A stretch of 64,000 nt of DNA. It comes from JAICIG01 sp035532215 (GTDB taxonomy: Bacteria; Planctomycetota; Planctomycetia; Pirellulales; JAICIG01). The stretch spans positions 1 through 64,000 of the forward strand of contig DATKRK010000301.1 of assembly GCA_035532215.1 (NCBI GenBank), given 5' to 3'. The notes beneath the pieces are model-generated. The model saw only the letters and a list, made by a program, of their open reading frames with translations. It made no database searches and was not told where the DNA came from. The position numbers and the translations under genes are program-made. How positions within the stretch are numbered: the first letter of the stretch is position 1; the number at the start of each line of letters is the position of its first letter. Positions 17,950 to 27,632 of this stretch are shown one piece after another.

Positions 17950-18959
17950 TTAAACGATTGCGACCTTCTCCTCTTAAAACGACCATTCCGGGAGCTAACA
18001 ACATGAGTTTTGCCATTCGCCAGGCCCGTCGGCGAGAGCGATTAGCTATCGAAGACGACGTCTGCGCCGACGCTTCCTCTCGGAGTGTTGCGGCCGCCTA
18101 TTTCGAATGGAAAGACTATGGCGGGAGATGCCTGGCGATCGTGCTTTTCATTGCCGGGTTGCCCATCATGGCTGCTACAATGTTGTTGGTGCGATTGACG
18201 TCTCGTGGCCCCGCGATCTACCGTCAAATCCGCGTTGGTCGGAACGGACGAACATTCAGGATGTACAAGATCCGCACGATGCGAGTCGATGCCGAAGCCG
18301 CTACTGGTCCAGTGTGGACTCAGCTACACGACCCGCGTATCACTCGCGTCGGATGGTGGCTCCGTAAACTCCATCTCGACGAGTTGCCCCAAATAGTCAA
18401 TGTACTTCGAGGCGAAATGGCCCTCATCGGCCCTCGTCCGGAGCGTCCCGAGTTTACTCGTCGCTTGGCGTTGGAAATCCCTGGCTATCTCGATCGACTG
18501 GCCGTGCGTCCGGGCATCACTGGCCTCGCTCAAATTAACCTCCCGCCCGATACAGACACTGAAAGCGTGCAGCGCAAGCTTGTTTTGGATCTCCTCTACG
18601 TGTGCGAAGGGAGTCTTTCGCTCGACCTCAAGATTCTGGCTTGCACCTTCGCACGACTTTTCGGCATCAAAGGTCGCCGTATCACGCGATTATTTCGGCT
18701 CGATTATACATTCCACCTGTCGCAGCCGATTTCATTGGCTTCCCCATCGGCGAAAGGAAACGCGAATCTCCCTTTCGATGCATACCGCGACAACGGGCAG
18801 GTGAACGGCACATTGCACGCGTCTGCTCGTGGAGAGGCGATCAAGGGCGAGAGAAACCGGGGCGACGACGGGTTTACAAGCGATGCCCAATGTCGGCTAG
18901 ATTGCGCCGTCGAGGGGAGCGAAGCGCCGATGAATCCGCAACGACGACTCCCGCGTTGA
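17946..18959 (+). CDS. Undecaprenyl-phosphate sugar phosphotransferase (priming glycosyltransferase)
   Basis: A membrane segment (about 62-82) precedes a WcaJ/RfbP-type catalytic domain. Typical motifs are seen: GPAIYRQIRVGRNGRTFRMYKIRTM, LRKLHLDELPQIVNVL and IGPRPERPEF, then RPGITGLAQIN. Such enzymes start polysaccharide synthesis by moving a sugar phosphate from a nucleotide sugar to undecaprenyl phosphate. It lacks the N-terminal four-helix part of the longest family members. ATG 17946 overlaps the EpsI stop; ATG 18003 has a better GGGAG binding site and may be the true start. The last 90 residues are low in complexity and not part of the fold. Confidence 0.9.
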   Translation: MIKRLRPSPLKTTIPGANNMSFAIRQARRRERLAIEDDVCADASSRSVAAAYFEWKDYGGRCLAIVLFIAGLPIMAATMLLVRLTSRGPAIYRQIRVGRNGRTFRMYKIRTMRVDAEAATGPVWTQLHDPRITRVGWWLRKLHLDELPQIVNVLRGEMALIGPRPERPEFTRRLALEIPGYLDRLAVRPGITGLAQINLPPDTDTESVQRKLVLDLLYVCEGSLSLDLKILACTFARLFGIKGRRITRLFRLDYTFHLSQPISLASPSAKGNANLPFDAYRDNGQVNGTLHASARGEAIKGERNRGDDGFTSDAQCRLDCAVEGSEAPMNPQRRLPR

Positions 18960-19021
18960 GGGTTGGAGATGCTTGACTCTTCGCCGTCTGAACGCCCCGC
19001 GTTGACAACGCATACGATAAT

Positions 19022-19942
19022 ATGGAAATCTTGAACGCATTAACCGTCGACGTCGAGGACTATTACCACGTCTCGGCCTTCGAGCGACACATCACCCGCG
19101 AACGTTGGCACGATTTCGACAGTCGCGTCGAGGCCAGCACGCGGCGATTGCTCGACATTCTGGCGGAAGCCGACACTCGCGCCACGTTTTTCGTCCTGGG
19201 CTGGGTCGCACGGCGCCATCCGGAACTGGTGCGGGAAATCCATGACGCAGGGCACGAGCTAGGCTCGCATAGCTTTTGGCATAGGCTGGTGTTCGAACTT
19301 TCTCCCGAAGAATTCCGGAATGACCTGCGCGACTCTCGAGCGGTCCTGGAAGACGCCGCGGGACAGCCAATCACGGCTTATCGGGCGCCTAGCTTTTCCA
19401 TCACCCGTCGCTCGCAATGGGCGCTTGAGATTCTGGCCGAAGAGGGGTTCAATGTTGATTCCAGCATCTTTCCGATTCGGCACGATCGCTACGGCATCCC
19501 TGATGCGAATCCGCATTTGCACGAGATTTCGACGCCGGCCGGGCCTTTGCAGGAGTTTCCGCCTTCGGTCGTTCGTTTTGCACGCATGAACTTTCCTGTC
19601 TCCGGCGGCGGATACTTTCGGCTGTACCCGCTTTCTTGGACCGTCCGCGGCCTATCTCGCGTCAACGGCAAGGGGCGGCCGTTCATGTTTTATATTCACC
19701 CTTGGGAATTGGACCCCGATCAACCCCGGCTGGCCGCCGGCTCTCGGCTATCTCGGGCGCGGCATCGAGTGAACCTGGCGTCGACTGCGGAAAAGTTGAG
19801 GCGCCTGTTGGGACGATTTCGCTTTGGCCGCATGGACGAATCGATCGAAGCAACGCTCCGCGCAAACAACGGCGGCTCGGGCGGCGGCGAACGATGTTTA
19901 CGAAAGGCAACGAAGCGTTGCGAAAGCGCCACGATCGAATGA
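19022..19942 (+). CDS. Polysaccharide deacetylase, exosortase-locus type (NodB + DUF3473)
   Basis: The 306-residue product begins NALTVDVEDYYHVSAF, giving the NodB motif 1 aspartates, followed by HELGSHSFWH (motif 2 histidines, about 79-88) and YRAPSFSI (motif 3, about 120-127). The C-terminal FYIHPWELDPDQPR is characteristic of the DUF3473 extension found in deacetylases of exosortase loci. It removes acetyl groups from N-acetylated sugars of the exported polymer, probably in the periplasm or at the membrane, although no signal peptide is visible. It follows the priming transferase by 62 bp. Confidence 0.9.
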   Translation: MEILNALTVDVEDYYHVSAFERHITRERWHDFDSRVEASTRRLLDILAEADTRATFFVLGWVARRHPELVREIHDAGHELGSHSFWHRLVFELSPEEFRNDLRDSRAVLEDAAGQPITAYRAPSFSITRRSQWALEILAEEGFNVDSSIFPIRHDRYGIPDANPHLHEISTPAGPLQEFPPSVVRFARMNFPVSGGGYFRLYPLSWTVRGLSRVNGKGRPFMFYIHPWELDPDQPRLAAGSRLSRARHRVNLASTAEKLRRLLGRFRFGRMDESIEATLRANNGGSGGGERCLRKATKRCESATIE

Positions 19943-20089
19943 CAGGCATCGGACGACTGGAGCGGTCGGTGCGCTCGTAGCGACTACAAATGCGGCTCAA
20001 TTGTTTTCTTCGCACCTCCGCCGCGCGGCGGCAAGTGCTTTGCATAACAGCGTCCGGTCGATGAGCAGATGGTTGGCTGGCGAGCTACA

Positions 20090-20118
20090 GTCACCCATGG
20101 GGACGGAGTCCGCCCGAG
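20090..20118 (+). repeat. 29-bp dispersed repeat, copy 2
   Basis: Identical to 9248-9276. Here its core pairs with a complementary run ending near 20131 (about 11 bp including one G-T), so a compact hairpin is possible just before the MITE-like element at 20148. Confidence 0.8.
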
Positions 20119-20147
20119 CTCTGTCCCCAGCCCATCAGTTCGCGGTC

Positions 20148-20258
20148 AGCATCGAGGATTAAATAACCTCCCAAATTCGGGCAAAGTCGCCGCAAATCCG
20201 CCCCACTATTGGGGTTCCGAGCGGGTGTGTGTAGGGAAGTTATTTAATCCTCGATGCT
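20148..20258. mobile_element. MITE-like inverted-repeat element, copy 1 (111 bp)
   Basis: Terminal inverted repeats of about 25 bp (left 20148-20172, right 20234-20258, starting AGCATCGAGGATTAAATAAC, one mismatch) flank a short non-coding core. A second copy with the same ends but a different core lies at 38728-38841. There is no coding capacity. It lies directly upstream of the glycosyltransferase gene at 20342 and makes the upstream frame look artificially open. Confidence 0.85.
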
Positions 20259-20341
20259 CAGTGAAGTCGAGATTTAAGCAGATCGGCTTCCATCAGATTC
20301 CCGACGTTATTTCCTGTTCGACCTGCCTGACGCCGCCTCAC

Positions 20342-21568
20342 TTGAATCTCTTGTACCTAGTTCATCGAATTCCCTACCCGCCAAACCGCGGTGATCGAAT
20401 TCGTTCGTATCATTTGTTGAGGTTCCTCGCGGCGCGGTACGACGTGTATTTGGCTTGCCTGGCCGATGAGCCGGTACCGCCGGCACACGAGGCGGCGCTC
20501 CGGGAGTTTTGTCGGCGGCTCGCCATCGTTCCGTTGGGACGCAAAACTCGCTGGCTTAATGCGGCTGCAAAACGGATCCTGGGCCGATCAGCCACTGAAG
20601 GGCTTTTTGAGTCGCCAGCGTTACGAAGAATCGTAAGCGACTGGGCCGGTCAAACGCGATTCGACGTCGTCTTCGCATTCTGTTCAAGCATGGTCCCCTA
20701 CCTCGAATTGCCGGCCCTGCGCGATGTCCCGGCGCTCATCGACTTTGTCGACGTCGACAGCCAAAAGTGGTTCGATTATGCCGAGACCGCGACCGGGTTG
20801 AAGCGCGCCCTCTTTGCCAGCGAGGGCCGCCGCGTGCGGCGACTCGAAATCGACGCGGCGCGCCGCGCTCGCGCTGTAGCAGTCGTTAGCGAAGCGGAGG
20901 CGGAACTTTGCCGCGAGCATTGCGCTCCGACTCCGGTTTATGGAATCGGCAACGGCGTCGACCTCGACTATTTCGGCGCCGTCTCGCCCCCGGAAGATTC
21001 GGCAGACCAGCCCCATTGCGTATTTGTCGGCGCCCTGGATTATCGGGCGAACGTGGACGGCATCACGTGGTTTTGCCGCGAGGTCTGGCCCGAAATGCGG
21101 CGGCGATATCCACAAGCTACGTTCACCGCGGTAGGCCGTAACCCGTCGGCAGTCGTATGCCGACTGGCCGATTTGCCGGGCGTACAGGTCGTTGCCGACG
21201 TGCCCGACGTGCGGCCTTACCTGGCACGTGCGTCGGCGGTCGTGGCGCCCTTGAGAGTCGCTCGCGGTATTCAAAACAAGGTGCTCGAAGCCCTGGCGGC
21301 GCGCCGCGCCGTTGTTGCTTCGAGCGGCGCTTTGGACGGGCTCGACGTAGAAGCGGGGCGTCATGCTTTGTGCGCTGATTTGCCCAGCGAATGGATTACG
21401 GCCTTGTCGCGGCTGTTCGACGACGCCGCCTTGCGAAACGAGTTCGGCGCTTCCGGCCGCGCCTTCGTCGAATTGCACCATGGCTGGGCGCCCCGGCTGG
21501 CGCCGTTCGGCGATTTGCTTTCGAACTTAATCACCCAGCGGCGTGCCGTCGCAGCCAGTTGCCAATGA
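20342..21568 (+). CDS. TIGR03087-like glycosyltransferase (GT4 fold) of exosortase loci
   Basis: I placed the start at TTG 20342 because the family normally begins right at this hydrophobic strand, LNLLYLVHRIPYPPNRGDR. A GTG at 20261 is possible but sits next to the MITE-like element. The 408-residue product has the donor-site segment VFVGALDYRANVDG and IQNKVLEALAARRAVVASSGA in the C-terminal half. Members of this family occur in exosortase/PEP-CTERM EPS loci and add a sugar during repeat-unit synthesis in the cytoplasm; donor and acceptor cannot be told from sequence. The stop overlaps the next start as ATGA. Confidence 0.88.
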   Translation: MNLLYLVHRIPYPPNRGDRIRSYHLLRFLAARYDVYLACLADEPVPPAHEAALREFCRRLAIVPLGRKTRWLNAAAKRILGRSATEGLFESPALRRIVSDWAGQTRFDVVFAFCSSMVPYLELPALRDVPALIDFVDVDSQKWFDYAETATGLKRALFASEGRRVRRLEIDAARRARAVAVVSEAEAELCREHCAPTPVYGIGNGVDLDYFGAVSPPEDSADQPHCVFVGALDYRANVDGITWFCREVWPEMRRRYPQATFTAVGRNPSAVVCRLADLPGVQVVADVPDVRPYLARASAVVAPLRVARGIQNKVLEALAARRAVVASSGALDGLDVEAGRHALCADLPSEWITALSRLFDDAALRNEFGASGRAFVELHHGWAPRLAPFGDLLSNLITQRRAVAASCQ

Positions 21569-22470
21569 CACAAGACCTAACCCTCATTCCGCCCGCAGAT
21601 ACTCCCTCGGTTTCCCCCGAAGCCGCTACGCCCGCCTCGGCGCCCGAGTTACCCGTCACGATCATCGAGCGGCGGCCGGGCTGGAAATTCGTCGACCTGG
21701 GCGAAATGTGGCGCTACCGCGAGTTGCTCTATTTTCTCGTCTGGCGCGACGTGAAGGTTCGCTATAAGCAAACCGTCCTCGGCGCCGCTTGGGCCATCCT
21801 GCAACCGTTGACGATGATGATCGTGTTCAGCCTGTTTCTCGGCCGACTGGGCAACATGGCGCACGGCGACTGGCCGTATCCATTGTTCGTGTTCGCGGGC
21901 TTGCTGCCTTGGACATTTTTTGCGACCGCCATCGCTCAGGCGGGCTCGAGCGTTATCGGAAACCAGAACCTGGTCACCAAGGTCTATTTTCCGCGGCTGT
22001 TCATCCCCTTGGGCGCGGTTGGCGCGGCGCTGGTCGATTTGGCGATCGCCTGCGGGATGCTTGCGGTGTTGATGCTCTACTACGGCGTCTGGCCGGCGGG
22101 CGCCGTGGTATTGCTTCCAGTATTGGTGTTGATGTTGGCCGTGGCGGCGACAGGCGTGGGCGTCATGCTCTCGGCCCTCACGGTGGCATACCGCGACTTC
22201 CGCTACGTGGTTCCTTTCCTGGTGCAGATCTGGATGTTCGCCACGCCCACCATCTACATGCAAGCCGACAAAGTCGTCAGCCCCAAGTGGCACAGCGTGC
22301 TTCCGCTCAACCCGGTCTTCGGCCTGATCCTCAATTTTCGCCAGGCCGCGCTCGGCGGCCCCCTCGACTGGTACGCCTTTACTGTTTCGTCGGCCGTTTC
22401 GCTCGTGCTGCTCTTAGTCGGCTGCTTGTATTTCCGCAGAGTAGAGCGAAGCTTCGCGGATATCATTTGA
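21565..22470 (+). CDS. wzm: ABC-2 type polysaccharide export permease (Wzm/TagG)
   Basis: ATG 21565 overlaps the preceding stop by ATGA. The 301-residue product has the Wzm signature VWRDVKVRYKQTVLGAAWAI (about 51-70) followed by six hydrophobic segments, and the loop AYRDFRYVVPFLVQIW before the last pair. It forms the membrane channel of an ABC transporter that exports undecaprenyl-linked glycans; the matching ATPase is 4 kb downstream at 26322. Its presence means the locus has an ABC-dependent export route besides the Wzc-like protein. Confidence 0.92.
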   Translation: MTQDLTLIPPADTPSVSPEAATPASAPELPVTIIERRPGWKFVDLGEMWRYRELLYFLVWRDVKVRYKQTVLGAAWAILQPLTMMIVFSLFLGRLGNMAHGDWPYPLFVFAGLLPWTFFATAIAQAGSSVIGNQNLVTKVYFPRLFIPLGAVGAALVDLAIACGMLAVLMLYYGVWPAGAVVLLPVLVLMLAVAATGVGVMLSALTVAYRDFRYVVPFLVQIWMFATPTIYMQADKVVSPKWHSVLPLNPVFGLILNFRQAALGGPLDWYAFTVSSAVSLVLLLVGCLYFRRVERSFADII

Positions 22471-22506
22471 AACCAGTAGCCCAGGTTCTGCGAGGACATA
22501 TACACC

Positions 22507-23430
22507 ATGCCGCCATTTTCAACACCCGCAGTCGCCCATGCCACACAAACAACGGTTTCCTCCATTCTCCGTCGCGCTCGGCTGACGTTTGAAGATACGA
22601 TCCGCAACACGCGGTTGGCTGAGCATCCGCCGAGCCATGTGCTAGTCGTGATGCCCGCGTACAACGCTGCAAGGACTTTAGAGCAGACGGTGGCCGATAT
22701 TCCGACCAATGCGCTCACCGAGATTGTTGTCGTCGATGACTGTAGTCGCGACGAGACCGTGCAAGTGGCGGAGCGGCTGGGGCTGCACGTCCTTCGCCAT
22801 GCCAACAATCGAGGTTATGGAGGAAATCAGAAAACTTGCTATGAGTATGCACTGTCCACCGCAGCGGACGTCATCGTCATGCTACACCCCGACTACCAAT
22901 ACGATAGCCGCGTGGTTCCCCTTGCGGTCAAGCTAATCGAGTTGGGTATCTGCGATGTCGTACTTGGGTCGCGTATCCGGACACGTGCCGAGGCTTTGGC
23001 CGGCGGCATGCCGCTGATCAAGTACATTGCCAACCGCGTTTTGACCACGATTCAGAATATTAGCCTGGGCCAGAATCTCGCCGACTTCCACAGCGGCTTT
23101 CGGGCCTACCGCCGCGAGGTTCTTGAACGAGTGAATTCCGACGTTTGCAGCGACGATTTTGTCTTCGACGGCCAGTTTTTAGTCCAATGCGTGAACCTTG
23201 GATTCCGGCTGGGCGACCTACCGGTGCCGGTGCGATACTTTGATGAGGCGTCGAGCATCAATTTCCGCCGTAGCGCGATCTACGCCCTCGGCTGTCTATA
23301 TTGGATCGCTCGCTGGCATTTGCACCGGCTCCGAGTATGGCGCAGCCCCTTGTTCACGGAACTCGAGGAGAATAAAGAGCAGGCCTCGTCCGGAGAGTCG
23401 CGGCCAGGGCGGCCTCGCCAACCTCGCTGA
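22507..23430 (+). CDS. Family 2 glycosyltransferase
   Basis: The 307-residue protein has a GT-A core: VLVVMPAYNAARTLEQTV (about 46-63), EIVVVDDCSRDET (about 74-86), GYGGNQKTCYEYAL, and a metal-binding-type MLHPDYQYD (about 123-131). The LADFHSGFRAYRREVL segment and the lack of a C-terminal multi-span region resemble dolichol-phosphate-mannose-synthase-like GT2 enzymes. It probably builds part of the exported glycan or a lipid-linked sugar donor for the membrane transferase at 23462, but the sugar is not evident. Confidence 0.88.
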   Translation: MPPFSTPAVAHATQTTVSSILRRARLTFEDTIRNTRLAEHPPSHVLVVMPAYNAARTLEQTVADIPTNALTEIVVVDDCSRDETVQVAERLGLHVLRHANNRGYGGNQKTCYEYALSTAADVIVMLHPDYQYDSRVVPLAVKLIELGICDVVLGSRIRTRAEALAGGMPLIKYIANRVLTTIQNISLGQNLADFHSGFRAYRREVLERVNSDVCSDDFVFDGQFLVQCVNLGFRLGDLPVPVRYFDEASSINFRRSAIYALGCLYWIARWHLHRLRVWRSPLFTELEENKEQASSGESRPGRPRQPR

Positions 23431-23461
23431 TCGTCGTACGGTCGGAAGTGCTTCATCTACA

Positions 23462-24901
23462 ATGACTGGCGCCCGGATGAATATGAAAGCGGCCGTCATA
23501 CCAGCCCTCGTCTGCCTGGCGGTCAACGCCGCTTTGTTCGCCGCTGTCGCCGTCCGGCGGCCGCAGTATCTCGCCGATTACGGTCAAAACGCCAATCCGG
23601 ATGCCAAGCACTACGTGCTGCTCGGTCGCAATCTCATCGAGCATCACCACTACTCGCGCTCGTCCGGCCCCCCCTACCAGCCTGACATGCTTCGCACGCC
23701 GGTTTATCCGCTGTTCGCCGGGTTTCTGGATTTGCTCGGCGGAGCGGGGTGCATCTATGTCATGCAGGCGCTGTTGCAAGCAGTCTCGTGTTTAATCTTG
23801 TTCCAAATTGTCTCGCGGTGCTTCGGTCCAGTCGCCGGGGGGACGGCTGCGCTGCTGTTCGCCACGGATCTGATGCTGGCGGCTTCGAATTTCGAGGCGA
23901 TGTCTGAGCCGCTGTGTAGCTTTCTCGTAGTGGCAGGATTGTTTTACTGGTTGAAAGCGTTTCATGCCGAATTTAGCTCGACCGGGAGCTTTTGGTCGGC
24001 GGCGGCATCAGGCATATTCCTCGCCGCTGCCATCCTGACGCGTCCCGCCACGCTTTACCTGACGGGGCTGTTTGCTGTCGTAACCATTTTGGCGCCCGCG
24101 GAACGCGTCAGCGGGCGACAGCGTGGTTTGATGGCCGCCGTCATACTCGCTTCATCATTCGCGCCGGCCGGTCTTTGGATTGCCCGCAACTATGCGGTGC
24201 ATTCCCTTGCGCGGTTGAGCCCAGTGGATGCTACCATCATGGTTTACTTCGCAGGCGCCGGGGCATACCAGGTGGAGCGCGGAATCACCCTCGAGCAAGC
24301 GCAAGAGGCGATCTCCGAGGAGTTTCACCTACCGCCACATGTCGTCGTGCAAAACGACTTCAAGTCGAAGCGCACCGTCGCGGAAATGGACGCAGCCCTG
24401 CGCCGCGCCCGCTGGCCGGTGTTACTTAAGTATCCCAAGGCTCTGGTCATCTCATCCACGCTCGGCGTGGCCAAGGCGCTCGTGTCACATAACGTCGGCA
24501 ACTGGGCTAACTTGTTGGCTCTGAAGTGGTCGCCTCCAGGCATGGGGAACCTGCTGCGGCTTCGAGGCGAGGGATTCCAAGCGTTGCTAGGGAACCCGCC
24601 CCTGCTTGTGGCCGTGTTCGCGTGGGAGTTACTGCACACGGCGGCAGTGCTCCTGTTGGCATTGATTGGAATCCTGTTCTCGCTGAAGCGCAGGGCGTTT
24701 CAACTCGCGCCGGCAGTGCTGCTGGCTGGATTCGCTTACTTCATTGTCATGATCGCGCCGTTCGGATTGGAAGCCTATTATCGTTGCCGGGCTCCAGCAG
24801 CTCCATTTCTTTGTGCCTTTGCCGGTTGCGGCGCGGCTGCGCTCGTTAACGCACTAAGTCGGCGAAAAGAAAGCCTTACGCCCTCGCCCCTGAGTACATG
24901 A
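23462..24901 (+). CDS. Multi-span membrane glycosyltransferase, ArnT/GT39-like
   Basis: From ATG 23462 (ATG 23477 is possible) the 479-residue product is very hydrophobic with about ten membrane segments. The first extracytoplasmic loop carries NPDAKHYVLLGRNLIEHHHY and RTPVYPLFAGFLDLL. This is the GT-C layout of ArnT/PMT enzymes, in which acidic residues of loop 1 take part in transfer from a polyprenyl-phosphate sugar. It would act at the periplasmic face to add a sugar to the glycan or to a protein. It overlaps the following ligase-like gene by ATGA. Confidence 0.8.
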   Translation: MTGARMNMKAAVIPALVCLAVNAALFAAVAVRRPQYLADYGQNANPDAKHYVLLGRNLIEHHHYSRSSGPPYQPDMLRTPVYPLFAGFLDLLGGAGCIYVMQALLQAVSCLILFQIVSRCFGPVAGGTAALLFATDLMLAASNFEAMSEPLCSFLVVAGLFYWLKAFHAEFSSTGSFWSAAASGIFLAAAILTRPATLYLTGLFAVVTILAPAERVSGRQRGLMAAVILASSFAPAGLWIARNYAVHSLARLSPVDATIMVYFAGAGAYQVERGITLEQAQEAISEEFHLPPHVVVQNDFKSKRTVAEMDAALRRARWPVLLKYPKALVISSTLGVAKALVSHNVGNWANLLALKWSPPGMGNLLRLRGEGFQALLGNPPLLVAVFAWELLHTAAVLLLALIGILFSLKRRAFQLAPAVLLAGFAYFIVMIAPFGLEAYYRCRAPAAPFLCAFAGCGAAALVNALSRRKESLTPSPLST

Positions 24902-26199
24902 AGGGACTGCTGTTTACTTATGCCCTGACTTACGGGGGAGCGGTTGTCTCGCTCTTCAGTCCATGGTACGGGTTGTTGGTTTACGTTTGTTTCGCGATCA
25001 TCAGGCCCGACTGGCTGTGGTTCTGGGCGGTGCCTCCCGGAAATTACAGTCGCATCGTCGCCATCGGGCTGCTTGCGGGCTGGTTCTTTCGAGGATTTGG
25101 CGATTGGCGTTTTGGCCGCGCGACGCCCAGCGTAGCATGTATAGCAGCGTTCATGTTCTGGACGGCGGCGAGCGCCGCCGGCGCCGTAGGCGATTCAGAG
25201 GCGGCGTGGCGCTTTGTCGAGGACCTCTCGAAAATCGTCTTGCCCTTTGTTGTCGCCATGACGCTCATCGAGTCAGTCGCCCAGCTCAAGCAATTGGCGT
25301 GGGTTATCGTGCTGAGCACAGGCTACGTGGCGTTCGAACTTAACCTGTCGTACTACCAGGGGTACAACCGGGCTCGAGAGGAGGGCCTCGGGCCGCTGGA
25401 CAACAACGGCGCAGCCTTAATGATGGTCACCGCTGCCAGCGTAGCGCTGTTCCTCGCACTCGGCGAATCCCGTTGGTGGCGTCGCTTCTTGGCACTCGCG
25501 GCAGCCGGATTGATGGTCAATTGTGCCATGTTTTGCTTCTCGCGAGGCGGAATTCTAGCGCTGATCGTGACTGCGGTTGTCGGCTTCCTCGTAGTTCCCA
25601 AGCGAGGCGTACACTATTTACTCTTCCTGTTGGCGGTGCTTGCCGGATTTCGCCTGGCAGGCCCCGAGGTCGTAGATCGCTTTATGACGGTGTTTGCCGA
25701 AAAGGAAGAACGCGACGCGTCGGCCAGCAGTCGCATGGAGCTTGCGGCAAATTGCCTGGAACTCATGAAGGAACATCCTTTGTTCGGTATCGGTCCCATG
25801 CAGTTTCCGTTTGTATCTCATCGGTTCGGATGGCCGGAGGGAAAGCAAGCTCACACCATGTGGCTGCAAGTCGGCGCCGAACAAGGAGTCCCCGGACTGG
25901 GATTGTTGTTGGGCTTTTACGGCGCCACGATAATCGGTCTCTGGAGATTCAGACGCCAACTGCTGGAGCGCGACCCATGGCTGCTCGACGTAGCGAGGAT
26001 GGTCACGGCGTCCCTGGCAGGGTTTGGAGTCGCGGCGCATTTCTTGAGCGTGCAAACCGTTGAATTGCCTTACTACATCGCACTTTTAGGCGCGGGAGCC
26101 TTGAAGTGCGCAACATCGACCGGGGGCGCTCGCCTGGAAACGACGACGCGCGGAGGCAATTCCACCGTCTTTCTGCACAGTATTGCGGCGCCTTTATAA
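24898..26199 (+). CDS. O-antigen-ligase-like membrane protein (exosortase-associated O-glycosylation ligase type)
   Basis: The 433-residue protein has about ten hydrophobic segments and a large periplasmic loop in the C-terminal half (about residues 255-310) containing ASSRMELAANCLELMKEHPLFGIGP. That is the WaaL/PglL-type motif region, followed by HTMWLQVGAEQGVPGLGL. The N-terminus (YGGAVVSLFSPWYGLLVYVCF) resembles the exosortase-associated ligase family TIGR03097. It likely transfers the finished glycan from undecaprenyl pyrophosphate to its acceptor, which may be protein, at the outer face of the inner membrane. Confidence 0.85.
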   Translation: MKGLLFTYALTYGGAVVSLFSPWYGLLVYVCFAIIRPDWLWFWAVPPGNYSRIVAIGLLAGWFFRGFGDWRFGRATPSVACIAAFMFWTAASAAGAVGDSEAAWRFVEDLSKIVLPFVVAMTLIESVAQLKQLAWVIVLSTGYVAFELNLSYYQGYNRAREEGLGPLDNNGAALMMVTAASVALFLALGESRWWRRFLALAAAGLMVNCAMFCFSRGGILALIVTAVVGFLVVPKRGVHYLLFLLAVLAGFRLAGPEVVDRFMTVFAEKEERDASASSRMELAANCLELMKEHPLFGIGPMQFPFVSHRFGWPEGKQAHTMWLQVGAEQGVPGLGLLLGFYGATIIGLWRFRRQLLERDPWLLDVARMVTASLAGFGVAAHFLSVQTVELPYYIALLGAGALKCATSTGGARLETTTRGGNSTVFLHSIAAPL

Positions 26200-26321
26200 A
26201 TATATCTTATCGGAATGCAATTGCTTTTCGATTGACGCGAATGCACTTCGAACGAGTTTGCCTTGATACACTTCACTTTGAAATGAACATGCCGCGCGGC
26301 TCAGCCCAAACGTAAACTGAT

Positions 26322-27629
26322 ATGGAATCAACTATTCGCGTTCAAGGCCTCTCGAAGCAATATCGCCTCGGCGCCTCGCAAGGCGCCGGCTACCGGACGC
26401 TGCGCGAGTCGCTCTCGCACGCCGCCCAGCGAACGTGGGGCCGCGTCCGGCGCGTTTCACGTTCAGCGGACGCTAGCGAAGCCGCCACGCCCGACCGCTT
26501 CTGGGCCCTCGACGACGTGTCGTTCGACGTTCAGCCGGGCGAAGTGGTGGGCATCATCGGCCGCAACGGAGCGGGCAAATCGACGTTGCTCAAGATTCTC
26601 AGCCGGATCACCGAGCCCACCCACGGCCGCGCAACCATCCGCGGCCGCGTCGGCAGCCTGCTCGAAGTCGGCACCGGCTTTCATCCCGAGCTGACCGGCC
26701 GCGAAAACATCTACATGAACGGCAGCATCCTCGGCATGGGCCGCCGCGAGATCGCCCGACGGTTCGACGAGATCGTCGCTTTCGCCGAGACCGAGCAGTT
26801 TCTCGACACGCCGGTGAAGCGATATTCGAGCGGGATGTACGTCCGCTTGGCGTTTGCCGTGGCAGCGCATCTTGAGCCAGAGATCCTTATAATAGATGAA
26901 GTCCTTGCGGTTGGCGACGCCTCGTTTCAGAAGAAGTGTCTAGGAAGGCTCGATGAGGTTGCACGCGGGGGACGGGCGGTACTCTTTGTTAGCCATAACA
27001 TGGCCGCCGTTATACAGGTATGTAACCGTGCATTAATGCTTAAGCGAGGTCGCGTCGACTCCGACGGCGCGCCGGCCACGATTGTTCGACGCTATCTTTC
27101 ATTGCAGAAATCTGCCCAAGATGATGAGGTAAATCTCGCCGTCCAACGGCGACCTTGCACAGTACGAGGTACGGCAATACTTGACTCGTGCCGATTGGAG
27201 ACGCCAAGCGAAGGCGATCCGTGGACGATGCCATATGGCGGTGTACTCGCATTCCGCGTCGGCGTCACTGTTCGCGCCGCTCTCGAGGATCTTGAACTCG
27301 GAATCGGCCTCTTTACAGCTTCGGGGTTTGAGGTTGCATCGGTACTGAGTACTGACGTGCTACAGTCGCGACCGATCGCGCCCGGCTGCTATGTCTTCTC
27401 TGTTTCATACCCGCGATTGTGCCTTATGCCGGGTTCTTACTACCTGGGGATCGGACTGCGATCGCGTGGCGCGTTCGAGGATTATATTCCCGATGCGGTC
27501 CACTTTGAGATTCAATTGAATGAACGGTCTGCTCGGAATAACATCCATCTGCGAAAGGGATCGGTCGTTCCAGAGTTTAAATGTACCATGTCACGTTGTT
27601 ACACAAGCAACGTGGGCAATTCGGAGTAA
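26322..27629 (+). CDS. wzt: Polysaccharide ABC exporter ATPase with C-terminal glycan-binding domain (Wzt)
   Basis: The 435-residue product has Walker A GRNGAGKST (about 80-88), a signature region YSSGMYVRLAFA (about 168-179), Walker B EILIIDEVLAVGD and H-loop VLFVSHN. About 170 further residues form a beta-rich C-terminal domain like the carbohydrate-binding domain of Wzt proteins that read a terminal cap on the polymer. It partners the permease at 21565. Base composition drops visibly from about 26880 onward, inside the ATPase domain, so the 3' part and the next two genes may have a different origin. A relatively AT-rich 122-bp gap precedes it. Confidence 0.92.
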   Translation: MESTIRVQGLSKQYRLGASQGAGYRTLRESLSHAAQRTWGRVRRVSRSADASEAATPDRFWALDDVSFDVQPGEVVGIIGRNGAGKSTLLKILSRITEPTHGRATIRGRVGSLLEVGTGFHPELTGRENIYMNGSILGMGRREIARRFDEIVAFAETEQFLDTPVKRYSSGMYVRLAFAVAAHLEPEILIIDEVLAVGDASFQKKCLGRLDEVARGGRAVLFVSHNMAAVIQVCNRALMLKRGRVDSDGAPATIVRRYLSLQKSAQDDEVNLAVQRRPCTVRGTAILDSCRLETPSEGDPWTMPYGGVLAFRVGVTVRAALEDLELGIGLFTASGFEVASVLSTDVLQSRPIAPGCYVFSVSYPRLCLMPGSYYLGIGLRSRGAFEDYIPDAVHFEIQLNERSARNNIHLRKGSVVPEFKCTMSRCYTSNVGNSE

Positions 27630-27632
27630 GTT

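Noticed and set aside
20069..20341. N-terminal extension of the glycosyltransferase through the MITE-like element
   Set aside because: The family's first strand begins at 20342 and the extension encodes the repeat element, so it is an open-frame artefact.
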